61,799 nucleotides of DNA from contig NZ_VTQV01000025.1 of the NCBI RefSeq assembly GCF_008764245.1, positions 1-61,799 of the forward strand, given 5' to 3'. Source of the DNA: Bacillus subtilis (GTDB lineage: Bacteria; Bacillota; Bacilli; Bacillales; Bacillaceae_C). The notes beneath the pieces are model-generated. The model saw only the letters and a program-made list of their open reading frames with translations, made no database searches and was not told where the DNA came from. A program made the position numbers and the translations under genes. Shown here piece after piece: positions 52,682 to 61,106 of this stretch; position 1 is the first letter of the stretch; every line of letters starts with the position of its first letter.

Positions 52682-53434
52682 ATGACCATAGTATTAGCAC
52701 ATCGGGGTGCTTCGGGAACAAAACCAGAAAATACAATGGAGGCGTTTATAGCGGCAGAACGAGCTGGAGCAGATGGGATAGAGCTGGACGTTCAATTAAC
52801 CTCAGATGGAGAAATTGTGGTGATTCATGATACCACTGTTGATCGAACAACGAATGGTAGTGGGCTGGTTAAAGACTTTACAAGATCTTCATTGCAAAAC
52901 TTAAAAGCGAATCATCACTTTAAGCATTATTTTAAAAAGGCGTGTAAAATTCCAACCCTAATAGAAGTATTTGATTGGATGCAAGGAAATGAATGCCTCT
53001 GTAATATAGAATTGAAAAACAATATTTTTTCTTACGAAGAACTTGAGGAAAAAGTGGCTGCTCTAATTTATAAATATTCTTATGAGAAACGTATTATTAT
53101 TTCGTCCTTTAATCACCTTTCCCTTCAGAAAATGATAGAAATTTGCCCAGCAGTTGAAACAGCCCCATTGTATAATCATTATTTATATAAGCCTTGGGAA
53201 TATGCCTCAACTTTACAGGCAAGTGGTATCCACCCAAAATTAAAAATAATAACAAATGATTTGATTAAAACAACAATGGAATTTGGCATTCATGTACGTC
53301 CTTATACCATTAATAAGAGAAGAGACATGAAGAGACTTTTTCAACTAAATTGTTCAGCCATTATTACCGATTTTCCCGAAAAAGCGGTGAAATTAAAAAA
53401 AGTGTTAGAACGTAAAGGTCATTTAAGCCAATAA
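52682..53434 (+). CDS. yqiK: Glycerophosphodiester phosphodiesterase
   Basis: 250 aa, TIM barrel. The GDPD signature is complete: LAHRGASGTKPENTMEAF, then ELDVQLTSDGEIVVIHD with the metal-binding Glu and Asp and catalytic His. No signal peptide, so it acts in the cytoplasm on glycerophosphodiesters. The order spo0A-yqiK matches B. subtilis. Confidence 0.93.
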   Translation: MTIVLAHRGASGTKPENTMEAFIAAERAGADGIELDVQLTSDGEIVVIHDTTVDRTTNGSGLVKDFTRSSLQNLKANHHFKHYFKKACKIPTLIEVFDWMQGNECLCNIELKNNIFSYEELEEKVAALIYKYSYEKRIIISSFNHLSLQKMIEICPAVETAPLYNHYLYKPWEYASTLQASGIHPKLKIITNDLIKTTMEFGIHVRPYTINKRRDMKRLFQLNCSAIITDFPEKAVKLKKVLERKGHLSQ

Positions 53435-53478
53435 AAAAAGACGCAACTGAATTATGTCTTTCAGTTTGCGTCTTTCTT
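53433..53478. terminator. Terminator
   Basis: AAAAAAAGACGCAACTGAA pairs with TTCAGTTTGCGTCTTT with a one-base bulge. Confidence 0.85.
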
Positions 53479-53534
53479 ATTGTTCAGTCAGTCTTTATTT
53501 AGGACTAGTCCCGATTTAGCCGTTTATCCCAATA

Positions 53535-53780
53535 TTATTTTACCCCATTGTTATTAAAACGCTTTTGTACTTTATTTCTTTTGCGGTCACGGTGAAGGAC
53601 AAAACCTGCGATAAACCCTAATCCGATTACAAAAAAAACGGCACCACTTAAAAATTGTAACCAGAGAAATGGAAAAGGCTTTTGCAAAATGCCAAATAGC
53701 ATATCCCGCATTAATTTGATCCCATATCCTGCCAAGATACCGGGGATGACTAATAAAATTAGTGCCACGATTCTACCCAT
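53535..53780 (-). CDS. yqzF: DUF2627 membrane protein, YqzF-like
   Basis: 81 aa with two membrane helices (about 4-22 and 42-65) and a basic tail (HRDRKRNKVQKRF). The pattern GYGIKLMRDMLFG is typical of DUF2627. GGAGTATATAT lies before the ATG. The function is unknown. Confidence 0.82.
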   Translation of the reverse strand: MGRIVALILLVIPGILAGYGIKLMRDMLFGILQKPFPFLWLQFLSGAVFFVIGLGFIAGFVLHRDRKRNKVQKRFNNNGVK

Positions 53781-53904
53781 ATATATACTCCTTCAATTTT
53801 GAATTACTGACAATGTAAGCTGCTAACAAAATCGCCTCATTTGCAACAATAAAGCAAGCTTTTGTCTTTTTCTGTATAAAAAAATCATAGTACACCTTAA
53901 AGAT

Positions 53905-53933
53905 TTGTCAAGCAACGGGCTTTTCGTTACAAT
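53905..53933 (+). promoter_or_regulatory. Sigma-A promoter of the bcd-bkd operon
   Basis: TTGTCA, a 17-bp spacer and TACAAT, about 75 bp before bcd. No sigma-54 (-24/-12) element was found in 53781-54007, in contrast to the SigL-dependent bkd operon of B. subtilis. Confidence 0.6.
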
Positions 53934-54007
53934 AATAAAGTAGAGAATTAGGATTAGGTATCAATATTAGGTCATAATAGAGAGACACTTCCGGGAGGCG
54001 CTCAAAA

Positions 54008-55105
54008 ATGAAAATATTCGATTATATGGAGAAATATGATTATGAACAACTTTTATTTTGTCAAGATGAAGCATCAGGTCTAAAAGCCATTATCGCTCTT
54101 CACGATACAACACTTGGCCCGGCTTTAGGTGGTACAAGGATGTGGACTTATCATTCGGAAGAAGCGGCTATTGAAGATGCCTTGCGATTGGCAAAAGGGA
54201 TGACATATAAAAATGCGGCAGCCGGTCTTAACTTAGGTGGAGGAAAAACAGTTATTATTGGTGATCCGAAAAAAGATAAAAATGAAGCAATGTTTAGAGC
54301 TTTTGGTCGGTTTATCCAAGGGTTAAATGGTCGTTATATTACAGCTGAAGATGTCGGTACTACCGTAGAAGATATGGATCTGATTTATGAAGAAACCAAT
54401 TTTGTAACGGGGATTTCTCAAGCTTCGGGATCATCAGGAAACCCTTCTCCTGTGACAGCTTATGGTTGTTATGTAGGAATGAAAGCTGCTGCAAAAGAAG
54501 CTTTTGGATCCGATTCACTTGAAGGGAAAGTAGTGGCCGTTCAAGGTGTCGGAAACGTCTCGTTTGAACTATGTCGTTATTTGCATGAGGAAGGCGCATC
54601 ATTAATTGTGACAGATATCAATAGAGACTCTGTTAATCGTGCAGTTACGGCTTTTGACGCAAAAGCAGTGGATCCAGATGATATTTATAGTGTAGATGCA
54701 GACATTTTTTCTCCATGTGCTTTGGGAGCGATTATTAATGACCAAACAATCCCGCAATTAAAGGCAAAAGTAATTGCTGGGTCAGCCAATAATCAATTGC
54801 AAGATCCTCAGCATGGCGATCTTATTCATGAGATGGGCATTGTCTATGCTCCCGATTATGTCATTAACGCTGGGGGCGTAATCAATGTAGCTGATGAATT
54901 ATACGGTTATAATCGTGAAAGAGCCTTAAAAAGAGTAGAGACGATTTACCAAAATGTTGCAAAGGTAATCGAAATTTCGAAACGGGATCATATTCCAACG
55001 TATTTAGCTGCAGACCGTATGGCAGAAGAAAGAATCGAACAAATGAGAAAATCTCGTAGCCAATTCCTCCTTAATGATAAGCATATTTTGGCTAATAGAA
55101 TTTAA
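54008..55105 (+). CDS. bcd: Leucine / branched-chain amino acid dehydrogenase
   Basis: 365 aa. It oxidatively deaminates Leu, Val and Ile to 2-oxo acids with NAD. The catalytic Lys is in [14 protein letters not shown] (about residue 81), and the NAD fold has [22 protein letters not shown] precedes the ATG. It starts the operon that supplies the BCKDH complex downstream. Confidence 0.95.
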   Translation: MKIFDYMEKYDYEQLLFCQDEASGLKAIIALHDTTLGPALGGTRMWTYHSEEAAIEDALRLAKGMTYKNAAAGLNLGGGKTVIIGDPKKDKNEAMFRAFGRFIQGLNGRYITAEDVGTTVEDMDLIYEETNFVTGISQASGSSGNPSPVTAYGCYVGMKAAAKEAFGSDSLEGKVVAVQGVGNVSFELCRYLHEEGASLIVTDINRDSVNRAVTAFDAKAVDPDDIYSVDADIFSPCALGAIINDQTIPQLKAKVIAGSANNQLQDPQHGDLIHEMGIVYAPDYVINAGGVINVADELYGYNRERALKRVETIYQNVAKVIEISKRDHIPTYLAADRMAEERIEQMRKSRSQFLLNDKHILANRI

Positions 55106-55148
55106 GCTGTGGAAACAAAATTGTAGAAAATAGATGGGAGGAAATAGA

Positions 55149-56567
55149 ATGGCTGTTGAGTATGATTTGGTCATTTTAGGAGGCGGAACTGGTGGATATG
55201 TTGCTGCTATTCGTGCCTCTCAGCTTGGTTTAAAGACAGCGATCGTAGAAAGTGATAAACTCGGTGGTACATGCCTGCATAAGGGGTGTATACCAAGTAA
55301 AGCAATGCTCCGCAGTGCTGAAGTTTTTTCTCTTGCAAACAGAAGTATTGAATTTGGTGTGGTCACAGACAAAGTACAGTTACAAATTGAAAAAGTCCAA
55401 GAACGAAAACATAAAATCGTAAACCAATTATATAAAGGTGTTCAGCAACTCATTCAAAAAGGAAAGATTGACGTTTATAATGGAGTAGGCACCATTTTAG
55501 GTCCTTCCATTTTCTCACCGTTACCTGGAACGGTATCTGTGGAACTAGAAGATGATAATGAACTGTTAATTCCGAAAAATTTAATCATTGCAACTGGATC
55601 TAATCCGCGAACTTTACCGGGATTAAAAATTGATGGGGAGACTGTATTGACGTCTGAACATGCTTTAGAACTAAATCAACTGCCTAGGTCTATCTTAATT
55701 ATCGGTGGAGGAGCGATTGGGATCGAGTGGGCTTCCATGCTATCAGATTTTGGGGTGGAAGTGACGGTCCTAGAATATGCGGATCGAATCCTTCCTAATG
55801 AAGATCAAGACATTTCCCAAGAACTTACGAAAGAATTAATGAAAAAGGGTGTCCAGATCATCCCGAATGCCAAAGTATTGGCAGAAACCATTAGGATTGA
55901 TAACGGGGAAGCGACAATTCAAATAGAAAAACATGATGAAATAAAGAGCTTTTCTGCAGAAAAAATTCTTGTTTCTGTCGGAAGAGAGGCGAACATTTCA
56001 CAAATCGGCTTACAAAATACAGATATTCGACTTGAAAAGGACTTTATTCAAGTCAATCATAATATGCAAACCCAAGAATCGCATATTTACGCAATTGGGG
56101 ATGTCATTGGTGGATTACAACTTGCTCATGTTGCATCACATGAAGGGATTCAAGCCGTTGAACATATTGCCGGACTGAATCCAAGCCCTATTCAGTATCA
56201 AAATGTACCAAGATGTGTTTATAGTCATCCGGAGGTCGCAAGTATTGGTATGACAGAAAAAGAAGCCTTAAATAATGGGTTTCAAGTTAAAATAGGCAAT
56301 TTTCCTTTTTTAGCAAATGGAAAAGCACTTGTTTTTGGAGATTCAACTGGGTTTGTTAAAATCATAGCAGATCAGGAAACAAATGATCTATTGGGAATTC
56401 ATATGATTGGTCCAAATGTGACAGATTTAATTTCTGAAACAGGGTTAGCTCTTGTTTTAGATGCGACTCCATGGGAAGTGGGAACGATGATTCATCCACA
56501 TCCGTCGTTAAGCGAAACAATAGGTGAAGCGGCACTAGCTGTGGACCGTACAGCAATCCACATATAA
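55149..56567 (+). CDS. lpdV: Dihydrolipoyl dehydrogenase (E3) of branched-chain complex
   Basis: 472 aa from ATG 55149, with ATGGGAGGAAATAG upstream; the ATG at 55134 overlaps that ribosome binding site. FAD-binding GGGTGGYVAA, redox disulfide GGTCLHKGCIPSK, NAD-binding GGGAIGIEWAS and the catalytic His-Glu pair near HPHPSLSE are all present. It reoxidises lipoamide. Confidence 0.95.
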   Translation: MAVEYDLVILGGGTGGYVAAIRASQLGLKTAIVESDKLGGTCLHKGCIPSKAMLRSAEVFSLANRSIEFGVVTDKVQLQIEKVQERKHKIVNQLYKGVQQLIQKGKIDVYNGVGTILGPSIFSPLPGTVSVELEDDNELLIPKNLIIATGSNPRTLPGLKIDGETVLTSEHALELNQLPRSILIIGGGAIGIEWASMLSDFGVEVTVLEYADRILPNEDQDISQELTKELMKKGVQIIPNAKVLAETIRIDNGEATIQIEKHDEIKSFSAEKILVSVGREANISQIGLQNTDIRLEKDFIQVNHNMQTQESHIYAIGDVIGGLQLAHVASHEGIQAVEHIAGLNPSPIQYQNVPRCVYSHPEVASIGMTEKEALNNGFQVKIGNFPFLANGKALVFGDSTGFVKIIADQETNDLLGIHMIGPNVTDLISETGLALVLDATPWEVGTMIHPHPSLSETIGEAALAVDRTAIHI

Positions 56568-56600
56568 TGCCGTATATATTCAAATTAGGGAGGGATTTAC

Positions 56601-57608
56601 ATGGTAAAAACCCGTCATGCTGAGCTTGGGCTTAGTGATGAAAATGTCTTAGAAATATATGAAACAATGCTGATGGCAAGGCGATTAGATGAGCGAACAT
56701 GGCTTTTAAATCGTGCCGGAAAAATCCCCTTTGTTGTTTCTTGTCAAGGTCAAGAAGCTGCACAGGTAGGGGCAGCTTTTGCACTTGACCGGGCAAAGGA
56801 TTATATTTTACCTTATTATCGAGATCTTGGAGTCGTTCTCTCATTTGGTATGACAGCAAAGGATATCATGCTATCAAGCTTTGCCAAAGCAGAAGACCCT
56901 AACTCGGGCGGGAGACAAATGCCGGGCCATTTTGGTGATAAAAAAAATAGGATTGTAACAGGCTCTTCTCCTGTTACAACACAAGTTCCCCATGCCGTTG
57001 GAATTGCCTTGGCTGCTCGCATGGCGGGAGAGGATATTGTCTCCTTTGTTACCTTTGGTGAAGGGTCATCCAATCAAGGCGATTTCCATGAAGGGGCTAA
57101 TTTTGCAGGGGTTCATAAATTGCCGGTTATCTTCATGTGCGAAAATAACCAATATGCCATTTCAGTCCCCGCTGAGAAACAATTGGCTTGTAAGCAAGTT
57201 GCAGATCGTGCACAAGGATATGGAATGCCTGGATTTACTGTAGATGGACAAGATCCGCTTGCTGTATATGAGGTAGTGAAAATTGCCGTTGAACGGGCAA
57301 AACGGGGAGAAGGCCCCACATTAATTGAAACGATGACACAGCGGAATACGCCACACTCATCAGATGATGACCATCGTCATTATCGTCCAGAGGAAGAGTT
57401 ATCTCAAATCCAAGAGAAAGATCCAATTTCCTTGTTCAGTCGTTATTTAACAGAAGTTGGCGTTTTAAATGAGGATAAAGAGAAAGAAATAAATGATCGT
57501 GTAATGAGGCAAGTAAACGAGGCAACGGAATACGCGGAAAGTGCACCAGATCCGAAACCGGATACGATTCTAAATTTCGTTTATGCAGCGGAAAAACAGG
57601 GGGAATAA
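56601..57608 (+). CDS. bkdAA: Branched-chain 2-oxoacid dehydrogenase E1 alpha subunit
   Basis: 335 aa. Thiamine diphosphate site FGEGSSNQGDFHEGANF, followed by MCENNQYAISVP. The phosphorylation-loop-like region has RNTPHSSDDDHRHYR. With bkdAB it decarboxylates branched 2-oxo acids to give starter units for iso and anteiso fatty acids. Start ATG with TAGGGAGGGATTTAC. Confidence 0.95.
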   Translation: MVKTRHAELGLSDENVLEIYETMLMARRLDERTWLLNRAGKIPFVVSCQGQEAAQVGAAFALDRAKDYILPYYRDLGVVLSFGMTAKDIMLSSFAKAEDPNSGGRQMPGHFGDKKNRIVTGSSPVTTQVPHAVGIALAARMAGEDIVSFVTFGEGSSNQGDFHEGANFAGVHKLPVIFMCENNQYAISVPAEKQLACKQVADRAQGYGMPGFTVDGQDPLAVYEVVKIAVERAKRGEGPTLIETMTQRNTPHSSDDDHRHYRPEEELSQIQEKDPISLFSRYLTEVGVLNEDKEKEINDRVMRQVNEATEYAESAPDPKPDTILNFVYAAEKQGE

Positions 57609-57613
57609 AACAA

Positions 57614-58597
57614 ATGGCGGTCCTATCTTATATTGAAGCTGTCACTCTAGCTATGAAGGAAGAGATGGAGCGAGACGAAAAAGTCTTTATTCTTGGGGAG
57701 GATGTCGGTAAAAAGGGCGGTGTCTTTAAGGCAACCCAAGGCCTATATCAACAATTTGGTGAAAAGAGAGTCATTGACACGCCACTGGCTGAATCTGCCA
57801 TCGCAGGAGTAGGGATTGGCGCGGCAATGTATGGGTATAAACCAATTGCCGAAATGCAGTTTGCTGATTTTATTATGCCAGCCGTCAATCAAATTATTTC
57901 AGAAGCGGCTAAGATCCGCTACCGTTCTAATAATGATTGGAGTTGTCCAATGGTGATTCGGGCACCCTATGGGGGAGGCGTCGGTGGTGGCTTGTACCAT
58001 TCTCAATCGATCGAAGCGATTTTTGCCAATCAGCCAGGTTTGAAAGTTGTTATGCCTTCTACCCCTTATGATATAAAAGGATTGTTAAAAGCAGCCATTC
58101 GTGACGAAGATCCTGTGCTGTTTTTAGAACATAAAAGGGCCTATCGAATGATTAAAGGTGAGGTGCCAACAGAGGATTATGTATTGCCGATTGGAAAAGC
58201 GGATGTGAAAAGGGAAGGTGATGATATTACGATTATCACCTATGGATTATGTGTCCATTTTGCTCTACAAGCTGCTGATCGTTTAGCAGCCGAGGGAATA
58301 GAGGCGCATATTCTTGACTTAAGGACGGTTTATCCGCTTGATCAACAAGCTATTATCGATGCAGCATCTAAGACAGGTAAAGTATTACTTATCACTGAAG
58401 ATAATAAGGAAGGTAGTGTGATAAGTGAAGTTGCAGCGATTATTGCCGAACACTGCTTGTTTGAACTGGACGCGCCTATCATGAGATTGGCTGGGCCAGA
58501 TGTTCCCGCAACATCTTTCGCTCCAACGTTGGAAAAGAGCTTCTTGATTAATCCCGACAAAGTCGAAAAATCAATGCGCGAGCTAGCTGAATTTTAA
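57614..58597 (+). CDS. bkdAB: Branched-chain 2-oxoacid dehydrogenase E1 beta subunit
   Basis: 327 aa. GEDVGKKGGVFKAT and DTPLAESAIAGVGIGAA are the conserved N-terminal blocks. RAPYGGGVGGGLYHSQS holds the active-site His region. The gap to bkdAA is five bases, with GGGGGAATAAAAC as ribosome binding site. Confidence 0.96.
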   Translation: MAVLSYIEAVTLAMKEEMERDEKVFILGEDVGKKGGVFKATQGLYQQFGEKRVIDTPLAESAIAGVGIGAAMYGYKPIAEMQFADFIMPAVNQIISEAAKIRYRSNNDWSCPMVIRAPYGGGVGGGLYHSQSIEAIFANQPGLKVVMPSTPYDIKGLLKAAIRDEDPVLFLEHKRAYRMIKGEVPTEDYVLPIGKADVKREGDDITIITYGLCVHFALQAADRLAAEGIEAHILDLRTVYPLDQQAIIDAASKTGKVLLITEDNKEGSVISEVAAIIAEHCLFELDAPIMRLAGPDVPATSFAPTLEKSFLINPDKVEKSMRELAEF

Positions 58598-58618
58598 TGC
58601 AGGTAAGGAGGTAACATC

Positions 58619-59905
58619 TTGGCAACAGAATACATCACCATGCCCAAGCTAGGAGAGAGTGTCACGGAAGGAACGATCAGCCGCTGGCTTGTACAGCCGG
58701 GAGATCATGTTGAAAAATATGATCCAATTGCAGAAGTCATGACAGATAAAGTCAGTGCCGAAATTCCCTCTTCTTTTAAGGGCGTTATCCAAGAATTGAT
58801 TGCAGAAGAAGGAATTACCTTAGAGGTAGGAAATAAAATTTGTACAATTGAGGTAGAGAACCAAGATTACGCACAAGACCAACCAGATACTACCGCCAAA
58901 GCAAGTGCGAAGCGGGAGGAACGAGTGCATATGCAGGAACAAAATGAAGAATCGCAAAAATTAAGGTTTTCGCCGGCTGTACTTAAACTCTCTCAAGAAC
59001 ATCAAATTGATTTGTCACAAGTGGACGGGACAGGCCGTGGTGGGCGAATAACGAGAAAAGACGTACAGAGACTTATTGAATCTGGTGTAGGATCTTCTGG
59101 TAAAGAGGAATCTAATCAAGTTGAGGAGCGCGCGGCTCAACCAAATGTAACACAAAAACTACAGAAAAAGTCTGCTTCACCAAAGCTGAAGGTCCAAACA
59201 GGAATGGGAGATATTGAAATTCCCGTTTCAAATGTTCGCAAAGCGATTGCGACTAAAATGGTTCGCAGTAAGGAAGAAATCCCTCATGCTTGGATGATGA
59301 TTGAAGTGGATGTCACAAAGCTTGTTCAATATCGCGATTCCTTGAAAGAGGAGTTTAAACAAAAAGAAGGCTTTAATTTAACCTATTTTGCTTTCTTTAT
59401 TAAAGCTGTTGCCCAAGCACTTAAGGAATATCCGATGATGAACTCCATGTGGGCAGGCGACAAAATTATTCAAAAAAAGGATATTAATATTTCCATTGCT
59501 GTTGCATCAGGGGATGAATTATTTGTGCCTGTGATTAAACATGCTGATGAAAAATCGATTAAAGGGATAGCAAGAGATATCGCTGATCTTGCCAAAAAAG
59601 CTAGAGCAGGGAAGTTAACTAATGAGGACATGGAGGGTGGAACCTTTACGATTAATAATACGGGTTCGTTCGGGTCTGTTCAGTCGATCGGGATCATCAA
59701 CTATCCTCAAGCCGCAATCCTACAAGTAGAATCGATTATTAAGCGCCCTGTGGTTCTGAATGAAGGGATTGCCATCCGTGATATGGTAAATCTTTGTCTT
59801 TCATTAGACCATAGAATATTGGACGGGCTTATCTCCGGACATTTTATGCAGCGGATTAAAGAAATTCTTGAAAATATACCAAAAGAAAATACGTCGGTGT
59901 ATTAA
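58619..59905 (+). CDS. bkdB: Branched-chain 2-oxoacid dehydrogenase E2 (lipoamide acyltransferase)
   Basis: 428 aa with a TTG start and TAAGGAGGTAAC upstream. One lipoyl domain (1-80, Lys44 in VMTDKVSAEIP), an E3/E1-binding domain (about 117-155, SPAVLKLSQEHQIDL), and a catalytic domain ending in LSLDHRILDG with His and Asp. It needs lipoylation, yet lipM, normally near yqhL, is missing from the window. Confidence 0.96.
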   Translation: MATEYITMPKLGESVTEGTISRWLVQPGDHVEKYDPIAEVMTDKVSAEIPSSFKGVIQELIAEEGITLEVGNKICTIEVENQDYAQDQPDTTAKASAKREERVHMQEQNEESQKLRFSPAVLKLSQEHQIDLSQVDGTGRGGRITRKDVQRLIESGVGSSGKEESNQVEERAAQPNVTQKLQKKSASPKLKVQTGMGDIEIPVSNVRKAIATKMVRSKEEIPHAWMMIEVDVTKLVQYRDSLKEEFKQKEGFNLTYFAFFIKAVAQALKEYPMMNSMWAGDKIIQKKDINISIAVASGDELFVPVIKHADEKSIKGIARDIADLAKKARAGKLTNEDMEGGTFTINNTGSFGSVQSIGIINYPQAAILQVESIIKRPVVLNEGIAIRDMVNLCLSLDHRILDGLISGHFMQRIKEILENIPKENTSVY

Positions 59906-59937
59906 CAAGCAGAGATCCGTCCCAATATATTTTTTTA

Positions 59938-59974
59938 AACAGAGCAGGTGGAGAAAAACCACCTGCTCTGTTCA
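59938..59974 (+). terminator. Terminator of the bkd operon
   Basis: AACAGAGCAGGTGG pairs perfectly with CCACCTGCTCTGTT. Confidence 0.9.
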
Positions 59975-59980
59975 AAATTA

Positions 59981-60007
59981 AAAAAAGGACAGCTATTTTG
60001 CTGTCCA
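59981..60007 (-). terminator. Hairpin with minus-strand T-run
   Basis: GGACAGC pairs with GCTGTCC, and on the minus strand it is followed by seven T. It would stop transcription coming from the transposon side. The remainder of the gap to brxB contains no gene that I can support. Confidence 0.55.
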
Positions 60008-60157
60008 AAACATCTAGGGAGTTTAGGGGTATGGATCTAGATGTATTATTAGAATATCCATTTCTTGGATAATTAAACCTTTTTTATTAAAATGGTTAAA
60101 AGGAATTTTTCTAGTGTCTGGACTTCGCTCCAGCCCTTTTGTTCTAAAACGGATCAT

Positions 60158-60187
60158 TTGCCTAAAAGGTCAAGATACTGGTATGAT
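60158..60187 (+). promoter_or_regulatory. Candidate promoter of brxB
   Basis: TTGCCT, 18-bp spacer, TATGAT, followed about 38 bp later by the chosen start. Confidence 0.45.
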
Positions 60188-60225
60188 AGGAAAGAAGAAT
60201 GCTTGTGCAAAGGAGTGTAAATGAA

Positions 60226-60663
60226 TTGAGTATGGACTTTAATCTTTATATGAATGATGTAGTGACTCAGGCACGTGAAGATATGGAAAGAGCAGGCTAT
60301 ACACAGCTTACAACCCCTGAGGAAGTAGAAGAGAAGTTAACACAAGAAGGAACAACGCTTGTGATGATCAATTCAGTATGTGGATGTGCTGGCGGAATTG
60401 CTCGTCCTGCGGCTGCGCATGCTGTCCATTATGATAAACGACCAGACCATCTTGTGACAGTATTTGCTGGTCAAGACAAAGAAGCCACAGCAAAGGCACG
60501 CAGCTTTTTTACCGAATATCCTCCATCATCTCCATCCTTTGCTTTGTTAAAAGATGGCAAAATCTGTACAATGGTTGAGCGACATGAGATCGAAGGACAC
60601 GATCCTATGTCTGTAGTGAATAAGCTTCAACAATATTTTGATGAATATTGTGAAGAGGTTTGA
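60226..60663 (+). CDS. brxB: Bacilliredoxin BrxB (YphP/YqiW family)
   Basis: 145 aa from TTG 60226 ([13 protein letters not shown]), chosen because AAAGGAGTG lies 9 nt upstream. The active site is C52-G-C54 in [14 protein letters not shown], the CGC motif that removes bacillithiol from proteins. [13 protein letters not shown] and RHEIEGHDP are family signatures. It follows the bkd operon, as yqiW does in B. subtilis. Confidence 0.93.
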   Translation: MSMDFNLYMNDVVTQAREDMERAGYTQLTTPEEVEEKLTQEGTTLVMINSVCGCAGGIARPAAAHAVHYDKRPDHLVTVFAGQDKEATAKARSFFTEYPPSSPSFALLKDGKICTMVERHEIEGHDPMSVVNKLQQYFDEYCEEV

Positions 60664-60665
60664 TG

Positions 60666-60696
60666 AAAAACCCTAACAATTGTTAGGGTTTTTTTG
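60666..60696 (+). terminator. Terminator of brxB
   Basis: AAAAACCCTAACAATTGTTAGGGTTTTTTT: a 12-bp perfect stem shown in part as ACCCTAAC/GTTAGGGT, then T7. Confidence 0.92.
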
Positions 60697-60827
60697 ACGT
60701 CTATAATATACAATTGGCTACTACCTTTAGCTGGCTCCCGTCTATGGAGTTGCGCTAGCTTCACATGCCTATGAATGCATGAGAAGAAGTCTCTAGTGCA
60801 AACTATAGATAAAAAAGGGTGTTTACA

Positions 60828-61032
60828 GTGAAAATATGGCTGATGATATTTTTCTTTATTTCTACACCATTCTGGCCAATGGATGCGGCATTATTACCAG
60901 GAGATTCGCTTGTTATTGTGAATAAACAGACGAATGAGCTTGCTTGGATTGACGAAGGTAGAATAAAAATTAGGACAAGGGTCGCGACGGGGAAAATGAA
61001 GGATTGGACACCTGAAGGATTCTTTACAATTA
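60828..61032 (+). pseudogene. L,D-transpeptidase (YkuD) gene cut by a transposon
   Basis: The GTG at 60828 starts MKIWLMIFFF, a signal peptide. Then DSLVIVNKQTNELAWIDEG and VATGKMKDWTPEGFFTI match the beginning of a YkuD-type L,D-transpeptidase. Similarity stops at 61032, where the transposon inverted repeat begins; the codons up to 61130 are transposon DNA. The catalytic His and SHGC block are gone from this side, so the gene is inactive here. The 3' part may lie beyond the transposon, outside the window. Confidence 0.8.
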
Positions 61033-61070
61033 GGGGTAGCGTCAGGAAAATGCGAATTTACAACGCTAAG
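61033..61070. mobile_element. Tn3-family terminal inverted repeat (38 bp)
   Basis: It begins GGGGTAGCGTCAGG and ends TTTACAACGCTAAG. This is the Tn1546-type 38-bp end, as I remember it, with one difference (GCGAATT for GCGGATT). The 5 bp just outside, AATTA (61028-61032), would be the target duplication; the other copy lies beyond the window. Confidence 0.85.
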
Positions 61071-61106
61071 CCCATTTTCAAGACGATTCCCCCAGTTTTA
61101 ACAACG

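Noticed and set aside
53781..54007. Sigma-54 promoter before bcd
   Set aside because: No TGGCAC-N5-TTGC element was found; a sigma-A promoter is present.
60031..60072. Thirteen-codon frame MDLDVLLEYPFLG before brxB
   Set aside because: No ribosome binding site of note and no sign of attenuation.
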